The notes beneath the pieces are model-generated. The model was not told the DNA's origin, searched no databases, and was given only the letters and a program-made list of their open reading frames with translations. From positions 124,001-188,000 of the forward strand of contig MU863933.1 in the NCBI GenBank assembly GCA_033296885.1: DNA of 64,000 bases, written 5' to 3'. This DNA is from Triangularia verruculosa. Lineage: Eukaryota; Ascomycota; Sordariomycetes; Sordariales; Podosporaceae. Both the position numbers and the translations under genes were made by a program. This document shows, one piece after another, positions 45,530-57,388 of the stretch. Numbering within the stretch: position 1 is the first letter of the stretch; each line of letters starts with the position of its first letter.

Positions 45530-48193
45530 GTTGGGCGGCGGGTAGCGATCTATTCCAAGTCAGACGGTGGGTTCGGGGAGGTTATAGTTGAATATGTATA
45601 GTTCAGAAAAAAAGCCGCTCCTCGTCGTTGAGAAAGAGGGAGAGGCTCCGGTATTTGCGCCTCTCTGCGCGCGTGCAGATACACGCACGTTTGGTGTCGA
45701 AAGGCCGTTTACTGTGTCGTCGATATGGTTGTTGTTGATATTGATATCCTCTCCATGTCTTTTTTCAAAACAACTGCCAAGAAATCGATGCAGTTGGAAC
45801 CGGGGGGGAAGACGAAAAAAACGAAAAAAAGGGACAGGGCAGCAGCAGCAACAGAACTATCGTTTCCTTCTCGGCGGTGTTGACAGCAGCACTATGTTCT
45901 TGTTGAATCGTTGGTGTTGCCGTACAACCCTATCCGCCATCTCGAATCCGTTTCCCGCGGTTGTGTTGCTGTATGGTGAAGGAGGGCGTTGGATTGGCTT
46001 GCTTGACACAAGCTTACACCATACACTACACGAGAGTAACAGCCCCAAGAAACGGAAAAGCTTCTCCTGGAGATCGGATGGCGGACGACGAGAGGTTGCC
46101 GGTTCTGGCTTGCCAAGAAAGGAGTCCGTGTAGCAACTTGCGGCCGTCGTCGTGTGAGCCGGGTTGTGGATGTGTGGGTGTAAGTGACGGGTATGAGAAG
46201 CGGCGGAATGCTTGCTGTGTGTGATGGTGGAACAGACCGTACTCTAACCGTCTGATGGATCTTGTATCCCCCCAAACCCGGGTCTTTCAAGTGTGAGGAG
46301 CAGCCCTTCGTGTTCCCCTGGCAGGGTGAAATGAATCACCGCGTGGTGTGTTGCAGGGCCATGAGTCGCGATGCTATATATCGCCGGGATTGGGTGGGAT
46401 AGAACCCTGCTTCCAAGCTGCAGTTGTATGGATGGACGGGTGAGGTTATCTTTAAAGTTTTAGAAGCCAATGCCGTGCCTTCTTGGCCAATGACATCAAG
46501 CTGGACAAAAATTGTCAGAAAAGGGCTTCGGTGTGAAGAGGAAACTACTGATCCCGTGCAAAAGAAAAAGCTCAAAAGACTCGGGAAGAAGCAACAAAAA
46601 AGTGCGGAGGCGAAGGAGGGCGGAGGTCGGAGGTCGGGAGAGAAAACCTGCTTATATCATTCAATAATAATAATAATGATTATCGATATTTTTTTCCTGT
46701 GCACGCGAATGGATCCGATCCCCTCAAAAGTGTAATAAGTATCCGTAGGGAAAAGCCCCATTGTTATGCCCAGATTTTTCGCTACACTCCACAGCTCACC
46801 GCTGCTCTTTCTCTCGCTTTTCTGATCATAGTGTCGACACCTCATACGAGATGTGCCGTGATGCGAGCACTGCCCACTTCGCCCGCTCTCTGCCCACTCT
46901 GCCCCAGCTTTTTCTTTTCACTTCACTGGACGATGCCAAAGCTTAAATCCATGAGGCTACTCCGTACTTCCTCGCTTAAGCTGGTCCGCAGCCGACTCTT
47001 TTGCTGTGTTCCCGCGAAAAGCGGAGAGGGAATTTTTCGCACCCCTCCTTTGGAGGAGCAACTTGTGGTGATATACTTGCATCATGCAATGGGCTCTATC
47101 CTATAAAGGCTTACTGCGTATCCTCGATCCCTCTCAAGGATGTCTGTGGCTTTTTTTTTCTTGTCTTTTTCTTCCCTGCCGCCCCACCGACCATGCCGGC
47201 GCGATGCCCGAGGGAAGTCGTCGGGTGTCTGCCGTCGCCCAGCGATGACATAGCCCACCTACTAACCTGGCAGCACGTGGTCCAATCAGCGCTCCTGTAT
47301 CCCTCGCTCGCTCGGCTGGCAAGCCCCGACGCCCCGGCTCAAGCGTTGATTTGGCGCCTTGGCAGAGCCCTGTGACACATTGAACCACCCCCACATTTCC
47401 TTGCCGAGACATGGGAAGCACGACGCCATCGTTCAATTGCTTGTCTTTGCCTGTCGGTGGTGGCGATCCCCCTCCATTGCAAAAGTTTGGAAGGGCAGCT
47501 GGATCTTTGAACGACGGTGATAAGGGGTCTTGTGCCCATCACAAGACTGCAGATGCTCGGTGACAGGCCGGGAAGGGGATACAAACTCGCTTCCTCCGGA
47601 TGCCAATTGGCTCTGCAATTGGTGCCTGAAAGTCTTTCGAAATCTGCCTGCTGGCTCAAAAGTGCCGGTTGCCTTAAAAGGTTGCTGAGAAACCAAAGAA
47701 ACAAAGCGAAGTTTCAAGTACTCTTCCATTCCTGCCACCAATGACGTCTCGTGTGGATCAATAGGTGTTTCTCCAGGGACCAGGGCCAGGGGATGTTGTA
47801 AGTGTTTGCGATTATGAACGCGGGAGGTATCGTTTCTTTGACACAAACTCCTCGCTAATAGGCCTTCAAAAATAGAGATATTTATACAAACACAGTGACC
47901 AGATATATGACCTACGAGAACCACTGGTCAGCCTGGCCCCTTGATATTTTTGCCGCCCCTTTTCCAGAAAAGTCCACCCGCAAAACACCACAACAAAGAA
48001 CTCCAACCGTATCATGACCTCACTAATAACAATCAGCTGATCCCTTATCGCCGGGTAAAACCGTCCCTGTTCACAACTCCAAAAACGACCTGGTCGCCGC
48101 CTGTGCTCATTTGTATCGAAGGGGGTATCTTTCCCGGTCATTGCAACAACATTTGACATAACAGTCGAATAAACAGAATCCAATACAAAAAGT
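45530..48193. other. Gene-free spacer, 2.7 kb
   Basis: 5' flank of the fusion gene and 3' flank of the zinc-cluster gene. A short AAT microsatellite lies at 46663-46677. A 181-codon plus-strand frame (45588-46133) starts from TTG, is Arg-rich and has no motif, so it is not called. Confidence 0.5.
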
Positions 48194-51134
48194 CTAACCG
48201 GTATTTGGTGCCCCAGCCAGGAAAAAGTCGAGATCATTGCCAGTGCCCATCATCGACTCATTCTCAGCCAACTGCTCAAGGAGACTAAGAAAAGGGTCCT
48301 TTTCATCTCCTGCCGTCCCTGCTGTTCCTACACTTTCGCTTGGCGTAATCCCACTCGGACTTGTCACCATAGCCCCTTTCCCGTTCCCTGATTCTTCGCC
48401 GTGCCATGGCGTAGGTGTTGAAAACGTATTGGTAGGGAGCTCGCCAAACATAGGATCAAAGCTTTGGTGTGAGCCGCCCGTGCCCGGTGTCGCTGGGTTT
48501 CGATACCCCGAAAAGTTGAATGACGGACTGAATAAGTCACTTGACATGCTGCCTAGTCCAGCAGGAAGTTCACCTGGGTGTCCCCCTCCAAGGTTAAATC
48601 CACCCATTCCGTGGGGCGAGCTTTGCTCATGCAAGCCATGGAACCCTCCTGGAAGCGAATGTGGCGTGTGTAATATATTCGGTGATTGCTGCGCTGCCGA
48701 GAAAGAATGCCGATGTGCACTTGAGGGCGTGGTTGAGTTTTTCAAATTGCTATTCAAAGATAGCAGATTTCGAAGATCCGGCCTCTTCCTTCCGGATGGG
48801 GCCGTGTTCTTCCTTTTGAGGTTCGGTCGAGATGGCCCTGGGTCGCCGGCGTGGAAACGTGGTGCATATAGATCTTGACCCGTATATGCATCGGCAGTGA
48901 AGTCAACAACCACATCCGAAAGACTCAGATTGGCAGCATCAAAGCTGAATACCTGGCCCCCAGACCCTGAGGCACTCGAGTAGCGATCGAAGAAGTCCTC
49001 CAAGTGAAACACTGGTGACTGCCGTATGGCATTGTTGGTATGGCTTTTGACAAGGCCGGAGTGGGCGTTATACATCCGCTGGAGTGTCTCCCGTTGGTGC
49101 TGGACACTTGCCCAGGCGTATCGTAGCTCGCTCAGCTGCTGCATCTCCCTCGAGAGGAACTCTGCTGATGAACTAAACACATTCATCTCTCCTGTATTTC
49201 CAATTCTGCCGTAATGTGCGCCGTGGATGTGGACTGTACCAGCTGTGGAAACGCAGAATCCGACAAATGCTGGCCATTCAATGGATGCTGTTCGCTTCCC
49301 AACCTCTACCAGCTCGGCAATAGCATTCGCATGCAGGAAGCACATGTTGGTCGCCTCGATCTGCCACGACTGGTGTTGCCCTGTTCCCGCAAGCTCTGAT
49401 AAGTCGATTGGGAGAAATGGTCGATATATCAAGCAATGAATCAGATGATAAACAAGCTTGCTCAAGACAAGCACGGTAGAGTCTGGCTGGCCAAATAGCG
49501 CATCCAGGCTGGAGAAGACATCTTCTGTCCCCGATGCCCAAACATCCAGGTCTTGCCGGATTTTGGATAGATTGGACAGGGAGTGCCAGGGAAAATGCGA
49601 ATCACCCTTCACGCCTCCAGCTGCAAGGTATTGATTGGTCGTTCCCAATATGCGACAAATGTCGATGAGCATCCCGCTGCTTCCTTGCGCCTTCTTTCCT
49701 GTGCCTTGTAGATACTGCAAGTTTGTATAGCTTTGGAAAAAGTCGCCATCGGCTGGTAATGACCCGGGAATGGGTGACCGCGATGGAAGCCTCAAAATGA
49801 TAGCTCTGTCTGCAATTAGGGAAGGGCGTTTCGACCCACAAGCCATGAATCTGTCGAGTAGATAGCAGCTCCAGAATAGTCGTCGTCGTGTCTCACGCTC
49901 GGTTGGCGTAACTCTTGCGGTAACGTCCAATTCTCTGTGTAGTTCAAGGGCTATTGCCATCCCAATCGCACTTGCTGGTGATTGTTAACCTTCACCTCTA
50001 CAACACCGTCACTAAACCAACACGTACTTAGCAGCATGTACGCTCTCTTGCCTTTCCCAGCGGCAGTGAAAGCAGTGACAAGTAGCACCAGCGCTTGCAG
50101 GGCATCAACTGATGGCTCGTCCGTATCAATCTCCAACCTGGATCTAGTGGCATAGCCCTCGCTGAGTTTCACAGCCGATTGATAGCCACTCGGATGAGGG
50201 GTGTACCTTGATAAATGTCAGTCAATATTGCGATCAGAAATGGCACTTGTAAAGATGACACTCACCTCGCCGCAACCGCGAATATGGCATGTATTAGATA
50301 GTCAGGCGCTTGGTTAAGCTGTCGGCGTTGTCTCAGTGTGGATTCGTCCAGAATATGAAACGGCTTGTCATGAAAACGGCTGAAGTACGTGTCGAGAAGA
50401 GCATCTGGCTGAACCTCAGGAGATGGTGGGCTGGTCCCATGCAAGCTTGTCAAAATCTCTGCAGACAATGAAGTGTTACTGGGGTCATCAAGAACATACC
50501 TGGCATCCATAGGCGAAAATAATGTTGACTCCTCACACTCCCGACCAACTTCATTTGGGCCTGCTGGTTGCTCTGGCTTGTCCTCTGCCTTCGTACCCGA
50601 TGTTGCTGCCGGGGACACTGATTCGTCAGACACGCTTGCGGGTTGATTGTCTGAAGCTGAGGCTTCAGGATCTGCTTTCTTCTCCTTTAATCGCGCCTCG
50701 AGTCCATCGACCCGTTTCAATAACGCTTCTAAAACATCTGTTTTGGGGCCTCTTTTTTTCGGAACAGCATCTGCGAAAGCGCATAAGTAACATATCAATG
50801 TACGGTGGCGCACCAGACGAGCTGATAAACCTACCATAGACGCAAGGACACTGAAAGACCTGGCACGCTTCACAGGCAGGCCGCAGGCGGTTGCATTTTA
50901 TCTGGTGTTCATCCATCCATGATCAATCTCTGAACTTTGAGTCGCTACCCTGCGAGATGCTGTCTTACATACCTTGCGCTTTCGACATGACTTGCAGTTC
51001 ATTGACTCCCGTGGTTCGTTACTCAGACGTCGTGTAGGCAGTCGTTCAATACTGACCTGAGGTCGTGACATGGCCGGGGGGTGCATTCGAGGCATCGCTG
51101 CCACCGCTCCAGGATCGTAAGCTTGAGCCATCAT
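48194..51134 (-). CDS. Zn2Cys6 fungal-specific transcription factor, 897 aa
   Basis: Five exons (48194-49974, 50028-50206, 50266-50770, 50835-50901, 50973-51134) give 897 residues. The zinc cluster spans residues 47-74 (CKSCRKRKIKCNRLRPAC then CEACQVFQCPC), assembled across introns 1 and 2, followed by the basic linker PKKRGPK and a leucine-rich dimerisation helix (VLEALLKRVDGLEARL). The middle holds the fungal transcription factor regulatory domain: YLIHAIFAVAARY, then GMAIALELHREL and RRRLFWSCYLLDRFMACGSKRPS. The C-terminal 300 residues are Ser/Pro/Gly-rich, as in activation regions, with an acidic end (LSLLEQLAENESMM). It should act in the nucleus on CGG-type sites; target genes are unknown and no neighbour is an obvious one. 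All four introns restore frame exactly. Confidence 0.92.
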
Positions 51135-54100
51135 TCCTGTCAGTCTGCGGAAGTGGAGATCGACTGGTTTTCTAAGTGCCGCCTCCAGGCTGCCCTGCTC
51201 AGCATTTCTCCTCCCGGATCAGTGTAGGTGTCAAGATTGTGCCGAGAGAAGATATGAGGCGATGTTGATCCGGATATTGGTGGATGTGTCTACTGTCAGC
51301 ACATGGAGGCGGCCTCGTTGATGACGCGCCTCAGGTCTCGCTTTGAATACTTTGATGTCAAGGAAGGACGGCTTGACAAAACAGCTGGAAGACTTATGGC
51401 TAGGCTGGTAGGCGAGTTAGTTGATCAAATCTGGGGTGCATCAACCTGAGCCGCCCCCGCAGACAGCGTAGCACAGGCACAATAAACTGGGGATCGGGGA
51501 GTTTGGTAGAGAGGGAGCGCAAATATGGGACGAGTAATTGGCTAGGGACTGGCTTGTCAAGCAAGATGATGGAGCACTACCCCGGATGCGAGGTCTAGTC
51601 TGGGTAGCCCCCCGGGTGCAGAACGGAGAAAGCTAAGGGGGTCCAGAAACGAGGAGGCGTGCGGGTAAGCAGCCGGGTATGGGTGAGAGGTATGAGATAA
51701 CTCACATTCACCCTGCTCGTCCATCTAGATCTACTACCTAACTACCCTGCCCTTTTGGAAGAGAAGAGGGGGGGGGCGTGTAAGTTTACCGAGCCATGAG
51801 CTATCACAAAGGCGAATACGACCAAGGATGATGTCGAGGGCTTGGAGGCAACAGGGATATCATGATGGTCAATGCCCACAAAAGAAGGTAGCACCTGCAC
51901 CTCAATCCTGTTGACCGCTGGCCATTTGAGAAGGCACGATGCCCGCAGTTTGCGCGGGGAGGGGGTGATGCCGGTGAGGTGAAGGATGAGTGGGGTTGGA
52001 GAAGTGGGAAAGAGCTCCGGGAAGGATGGTGGAGACGAACGATCGATACAGGTAACCGCAGCTGATGTGAATACTACCTTGGGACTCCCGTTCTCTGCTC
52101 TGGCTATTGCCCGAAGCAGAATGGATAATGTTCCCAGTTACAGCTTGTTCCTGCCCCGTTCGTCCCATATTCCTTTCCGTCTTCTTGGAGAGTTTCGGTT
52201 ATTCAGTGGAGGTCAACAAATTGAAAAAGGGGATGGAATTTCGCCCTTGATCCCTGTATGTAACGGTGGCCCCACAGTACCATCTCCGCAACCGACGGCT
52301 TCAGGGCCCGCCATCCACAACCCGCTGCTCTCCACACCGGCGGCGTTCCAAGACACCTGACTTATGGGGTTGTTTGTCAATGGTATGTATAAATCTTCCA
52401 ACTTCTGACTATGGTTCTCTACTGACGTCAAATTTCACCAAAACTTTGAAGACTCCTTTCCAAATTTACCCTTCAGTTCAGAGCGAGGATCACGGCCAAC
52501 CCAGTCCTCGTTCTTATTCGGTACCACGAAATCAAGCTCCAACGCTGATTCAGGAACTGACGTCCATTGACAGGGACCTGATATATGAGGGGCGTATTGG
52601 ATGCTTCTTTACCCCTATACAGTCCCAACTTAAGCTCTAACCCACGGCAATTGCTTCTGGGGGCAGGGTCACAAGCCCGATGTCACGCAACGTGACTGCT
52701 CGTTGGACCTCTTGAGCCGCCTTCAGTGCATATACTGACGCTTTATTCCATATTCTTTGTCGAGATCCTCGGGCTGGAGGTGTGCGTCAATGTAAACACA
52801 CAGATTCGCTAACTCCGCGACAGCCTGAGGGTCGCAATATCTGCTGTTTGCCGCGCCAATCACAGCTCACAAATCTACAGTGACGTTGATCTTGTCTGGC
52901 TGGGCTTCCTATCGCAACCATAATTGTCAGCTAGCTACATCCTAGCCTGTCAATATCGAGACTGTGTGCCGGGTCGCTAGAACATGCAAACAAGTTACCC
53001 GAGATCGAGGGCTCACCTGCCTCTAAGATTACAACTCCTGCTGTTTCTGACGTCTCAAACAACCTTCATATAACTGCGGGATCATGATGCGGCCGAGGCT
53101 GCTGTTCTCAGGAACTGGAGAACGTTGAAGGTGCCGTTCGCTTCGCAGTAGCAAAACCAGGAACCCCCTGCACCCCGCAAACCTCACCCACCCCAGTCCC
53201 CTGCACGATCGGGCTCTGGTCCCTAACGGTCGGCGATCCTTGGCAGTTAACGGACGATCGTCTCCCGAGTTCAACTCAACTTCGTCGCCTCTTCCCGCCC
53301 GTGTCGTTCACATTGATACCAACAAAAGTTTCGTCAGAAGCAACCAAGTTCTAAAAAACCATTCAGTCACTGTGGTGTAACCTCTACCGTGAGGCTCACA
53401 GGCATTTCTACTCCGGAGTCATATGTGATGATGTTGCATCTCATCTTAGTTGTTCACTGCTGTTCACCGAAAGATGGGATCAAATCTCAGTATCATCTTG
53501 TTGACTCCCGGAAATCCGGAGCCGAGGCTAAAAAGCACATTTTTCAGGCATGCCGTGGCAGGGACTTGACCGCCAGCCGAATCCTGAGTTCAGTTTTCGC
53601 ACAATGGGTTTCTTTCCAACCATTTCGTAGGGCTCAGGGGTAAACACCTTCAGCAACAAGCAGGCCTCTGTTTGTTCTTGGTGTCGATCTCTTTGATGTC
53701 CAAGAAAACCGCCCCTTGAGTTCTTGACTAGTTGGCTAGGCTAGACCGCGCAGCTCCGGTAGTTGACTGGCCGCATCCTTCCATATACCGGATGTATCCT
53801 GCAGACGGACGGAGATGCTGGTGCCGAGCACTATTGTTGGGTAGCTGTACACACGTCCCGCTTGGCTTCCCAGAATTGTACTTGACGTACTCTCGTCTTC
53901 GTCCCGCGACACCTATCGGTCCGAAAATCTTTCCGTCGACTGCTTGCCATCAGGTCAGGAGCCTCACGAACCCGGATCTTCGGGGAGCTTTCCGTCACAC
54001 AACGCTCGTCGCCTGAAGGTGCCCAGCACTGATCAAGTTCTCTAACTCTAATATATTTTGTTTCAACCAGGATCAGCTCATATCAAGCTTTCTCAATGCC

Positions 54101-55230
54101 GTTCATCAGGAGGCTGCAGGTTTATATTCTAAGCTCACTTTTCTCAGTTCCCATTAGTGGTGGTTGATACCGAAATCTTCACCTCTTTACATGGTTGATG
54201 AGTGCCGGACAACACTTGTACTTGTACCGGTATCTTAGGGCATGCGCTGATCCTCGAAGACTTGAATGTTTCTTCACCGAGCTTAACTCGCGAGAATAAC
54301 CCCAAATTCCACTTTCCACAGCTGTCTCAGCATTTTCATCCTAGACGTCCCCAAGCCGATCTCCGCCTTGGTTGCATGTGAGCTACTGCACCTCCCCGCA
54401 AAACGATACCACAGCTCGATTCATGCGGTGGACCTGGACAGCGGAAGAGGAAACGCCATCAGGTTAGGAGAATTAGAAAGTCAGGGGTAAGCTGCCGACT
54501 TGCCAAGGTGCCAGGGAGACAGAATCACGACCTGATTCGGCGGGTGGTTTTGCCGAAGCTTGTTTTCTTCGGGTAGGTATCCGAGAGTTTTAAAGATGAC
54601 TACAGATTCAACTGTGAGTTTGCAATTTTTGCGCCCCTCTCTCTTGGGCGTTTTGGTGATCCGAAGGGAAAAAGCCTGCAGAAACAACATACAGCGTGGC
54701 TCAAGAATCCTGGGTTGGCCAAATTTCTGCAGCCAGAGATATAGCCGCCTAGATCTTGAGCCTCTTGATATTTGAATACAGCTTAAAGAGAGTCACTACA
54801 CACTCTGGAAGATATCAAAGAAATCTGCAACCATCTTCGGACAACCAGGTAGCAGCCAGACAGATGACTGGATCAGGTTACATGATATATTGACTTGGGG
54901 ATAGGTCTTAACCTCAAACTTGGGCAAATAATTATGGTGATTTTAGTTATATACGAATAGAAAAAGAGGGAATTTGAAGTTCCTGGTGGTCCGAATGACG
55001 TCTTCAGAATTTTGAGTTCACAGCTGCGCCTTGCAAGCTTTGGCACATTTTGCCAGCTGGGCTGAAAGCTTTTCACCGTTCAATCGAATTCCCTCGAATC
55101 TTTCCGCCTTTAAACCTCATCCAACGGCCTTTCAAATTGCTTAGACCACCTCGGCCCTCGAGAAAGCGACCGCAAACAAGGAGCCCTTGAAGCCGATTTG
55201 AGAATTCACAGCACAGAGAAGAACTAAACG
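51135..55230. other. Gene-free region, 4.1 kb, between divergent genes
   Basis: The largest empty stretch in the window. Open frames up to 124 codons occur on both strands but none has motifs, splice support or coding-like codon use. No tRNA, 5S gene or transposon motif was found. It probably holds the regulatory region and long leader of the zinc-cluster gene, and perhaps non-coding transcripts. Confidence 0.45.
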
Positions 55231-55953
55231 ATGACAGCCAATCTTGAGTCTATTTCGCATCATGATACTGCCGCAACTGGCAGCGCCATCACACACCCTC
55301 AAACAACAAACAATTCTCATCTTGCGCTTCCGCTTCCCAGCCCAAGGGGCGACGCAAGCAATAACCCTCTCCGAACAGACAGCCCATCACCACCGCCCCC
55401 CGAATCAACATTACGACGACGATGGAACGCCATAACCAAAATCCTTCTCTTCCAGTACAAAATTCCCATCATCGATGACGACCCCGACCCCAACCCACCC
55501 CCCCCTCGCCCCCCTTTCACCCCTCAACAAATCACCCGCTGGTACATCCTCGCCACGCCCCTCTACTGGATGCACTTATCGTTCATCTTCGCTTTCCCAT
55601 GGTTTCTTCTCCACCTAGACAGCCACGGAAACACCGCCATCGTTTTAAGGTCCAGCTGGCGAATCATATTTTTCAGTGTTACAAGGGGAACCCTCCTGGA
55701 TCTTGTCCTCTTGACAATATGGTACCTGACGGGGTGGCAGGTTTGGGGGTTGAGGTGGGTGAGGAGAAGGATGGCGCTGTGGAAAGATTCGGAGGACCTG
55801 GTTGGAAGGGAGGAGGTGGAGAGGATAGTCAGAGAGGTGTATAGGCCTTTAGGGCGTTTATTGGAAGATTTGCTGATGGGGTGGATGGGGAACCCTGGGA
55901 GGAGGGATACTGGGCACGAGGTAGGAGGTAAGGGGGAGAAGGAGAGGGGTTGA
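55231..55953 (+). CDS. Small membrane protein of unknown function, 240 aa
   Basis: An uninterrupted ORF from an ATG at 55231 (context AACGATGACA). The first 100 residues are Ser/Pro/Thr/Asn-rich with a PPPPRPPF run. Next come RWYILATPLYWMHLSFIFAF and a second hydrophobic segment (LLDLVLLTIWYLTGWQVWGL), giving two membrane helices or possibly three, then a basic helix (RWVRRRMALWK) and a charged C-terminus. I do not recognise the family. Hydrophobic segments with flanking positive charges and the good start favour a real gene, but an ORF of this size without known homology could be overcalled. Confidence 0.62.
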   Translation: MTANLESISHHDTAATGSAITHPQTTNNSHLALPLPSPRGDASNNPLRTDSPSPPPPESTLRRRWNAITKILLFQYKIPIIDDDPDPNPPPPRPPFTPQQITRWYILATPLYWMHLSFIFAFPWFLLHLDSHGNTAIVLRSSWRIIFFSVTRGTLLDLVLLTIWYLTGWQVWGLRWVRRRMALWKDSEDLVGREEVERIVREVYRPLGRLLEDLLMGWMGNPGRRDTGHEVGGKGEKERG

Positions 55954-57388
55954 TGCTAGAGGAGGATAGATGGTGACCAGGGTGAGGGTGGGTTTATATG
56001 AGATTCTGTAGATGCTGTGGTTTATGGGCAGAAAGGAGAGGGTTTTCAGACTTTGGTTCAACGCCATTTTTCCTGCCATATGTACATCGAATTAAGGTGC
56101 GTCACATCAAGATGGTCGTCTTTCTCTCCTTTGAAAACTGTTTTGATCAGATGATGGGAGACCTGGAAGCACGGCGGGTAAGGCTCTTTGGAATATGACT
56201 GGAAAGCATGCTGTACCCACACGGAATGCATACCGAGAGAGATCCAACAGCAATCTAAAGACAGCACGCCACTCCACGTGTACAACCCTGCCGAGAGAAA
56301 GGCCTCGACGACACATCCAACGACAAGCCTTCACCGCACGTCAAACCGTGGGCCAGACGGTCTCTCTCTCTCGGCCCAACCCGAAACTAGATTAATTGTT
56401 GGACTCACGACCGCGCGGGTTGGTACTCTAAACTTGTTGCTTGCGACCTCTTTTTGCCGTTGTTTTCACTCTCGTCACGTCTATATTACCTTGCAATCTT
56501 GGAGATCTGACCAAACAACACATATGAATCCGGGTAAGCAACAGTAGAATGCCGGCCGGACTACTCACCCCTCCTCCTCCTCGGTAGCTTCCTTTTCAGT
56601 GTATTCAGACATCCTCAGGGAAGTGAGATAGTGGATGTAAACGAACGTATCCCTCAAATTTGGTTTTCCATTCAAAAAGAGTCTGAAAGATTTTGCGATA
56701 ATCATGCCGTAAAGTAGCATCGATCCGGGACCAGCTTCCGATAGAACCGTCTCGGTTCAGTTGACGCACATGCACCTTCGCGTTCCATTGTGCGAGTTGT
56801 AAATGCACAGTAAACCGCCATCACAAACACACACAAACACATACACACAAAGTCCGCTTCAAACCGCTCACCACACAAAACTTGCCGCACAGACGACACA
56901 GTGATCACGTTCCCGAGTCCCCTCCTAGAATAAATGCCCAATACCCACCCCTCCGCACGAAAATGCAACATGTTTACCACATAATCTAGGCCTCCATCGA
57001 GCTTTAACCGAGCGAGGCTTGGCTCATACCTCTCCTCTCTTCGTCGGAGTGGCCATCAGGCCCGACTCGGTTGCTGATCGCTCGAACAAGATGTCTGCTC
57101 CGCCGCCGTGATGTCTCGTGGTGTTATTTGGTGTGTAGCATATCCTACGAGGAAAAGTCGCTTCATGTGTTGATGCTGCTCGTACTCGGATAGCCATGCA
57201 GCCAGCCCTTTGTAATCCAAACCGTGCCTATCGCAATGCTTTCCTCAGTCAGTACATAGTGCCTAGCGAGGTGTGATGAGAAGACCACCTACCATTGCCA
57301 AAAAGTGTGCGCCCAATAAATCCGTAATACATCCATCCTCCTTTGCTGTTAGTCCTACCAATGATCCAAGATAACGCTTTACCGTCCC
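55954..57388. other. Spacer with CA-rich stretch
   Basis: Convergent 3' flanks. A CA-rich simple stretch lies at about 56820-56851. No gene supported. Confidence 0.45.
56820..56851. repeat. CA-rich simple repeat
   Basis: Imperfect CACAAACACACA run in the spacer downstream of the small membrane protein gene. Confidence 0.6.

Noticed and set aside
45588..46133. 181-codon plus-strand ORF upstream of the fusion gene
   Set aside because: Starts at TTG, Arg/Ser-rich, no motif; likely leader or promoter DNA of the divergent gene.
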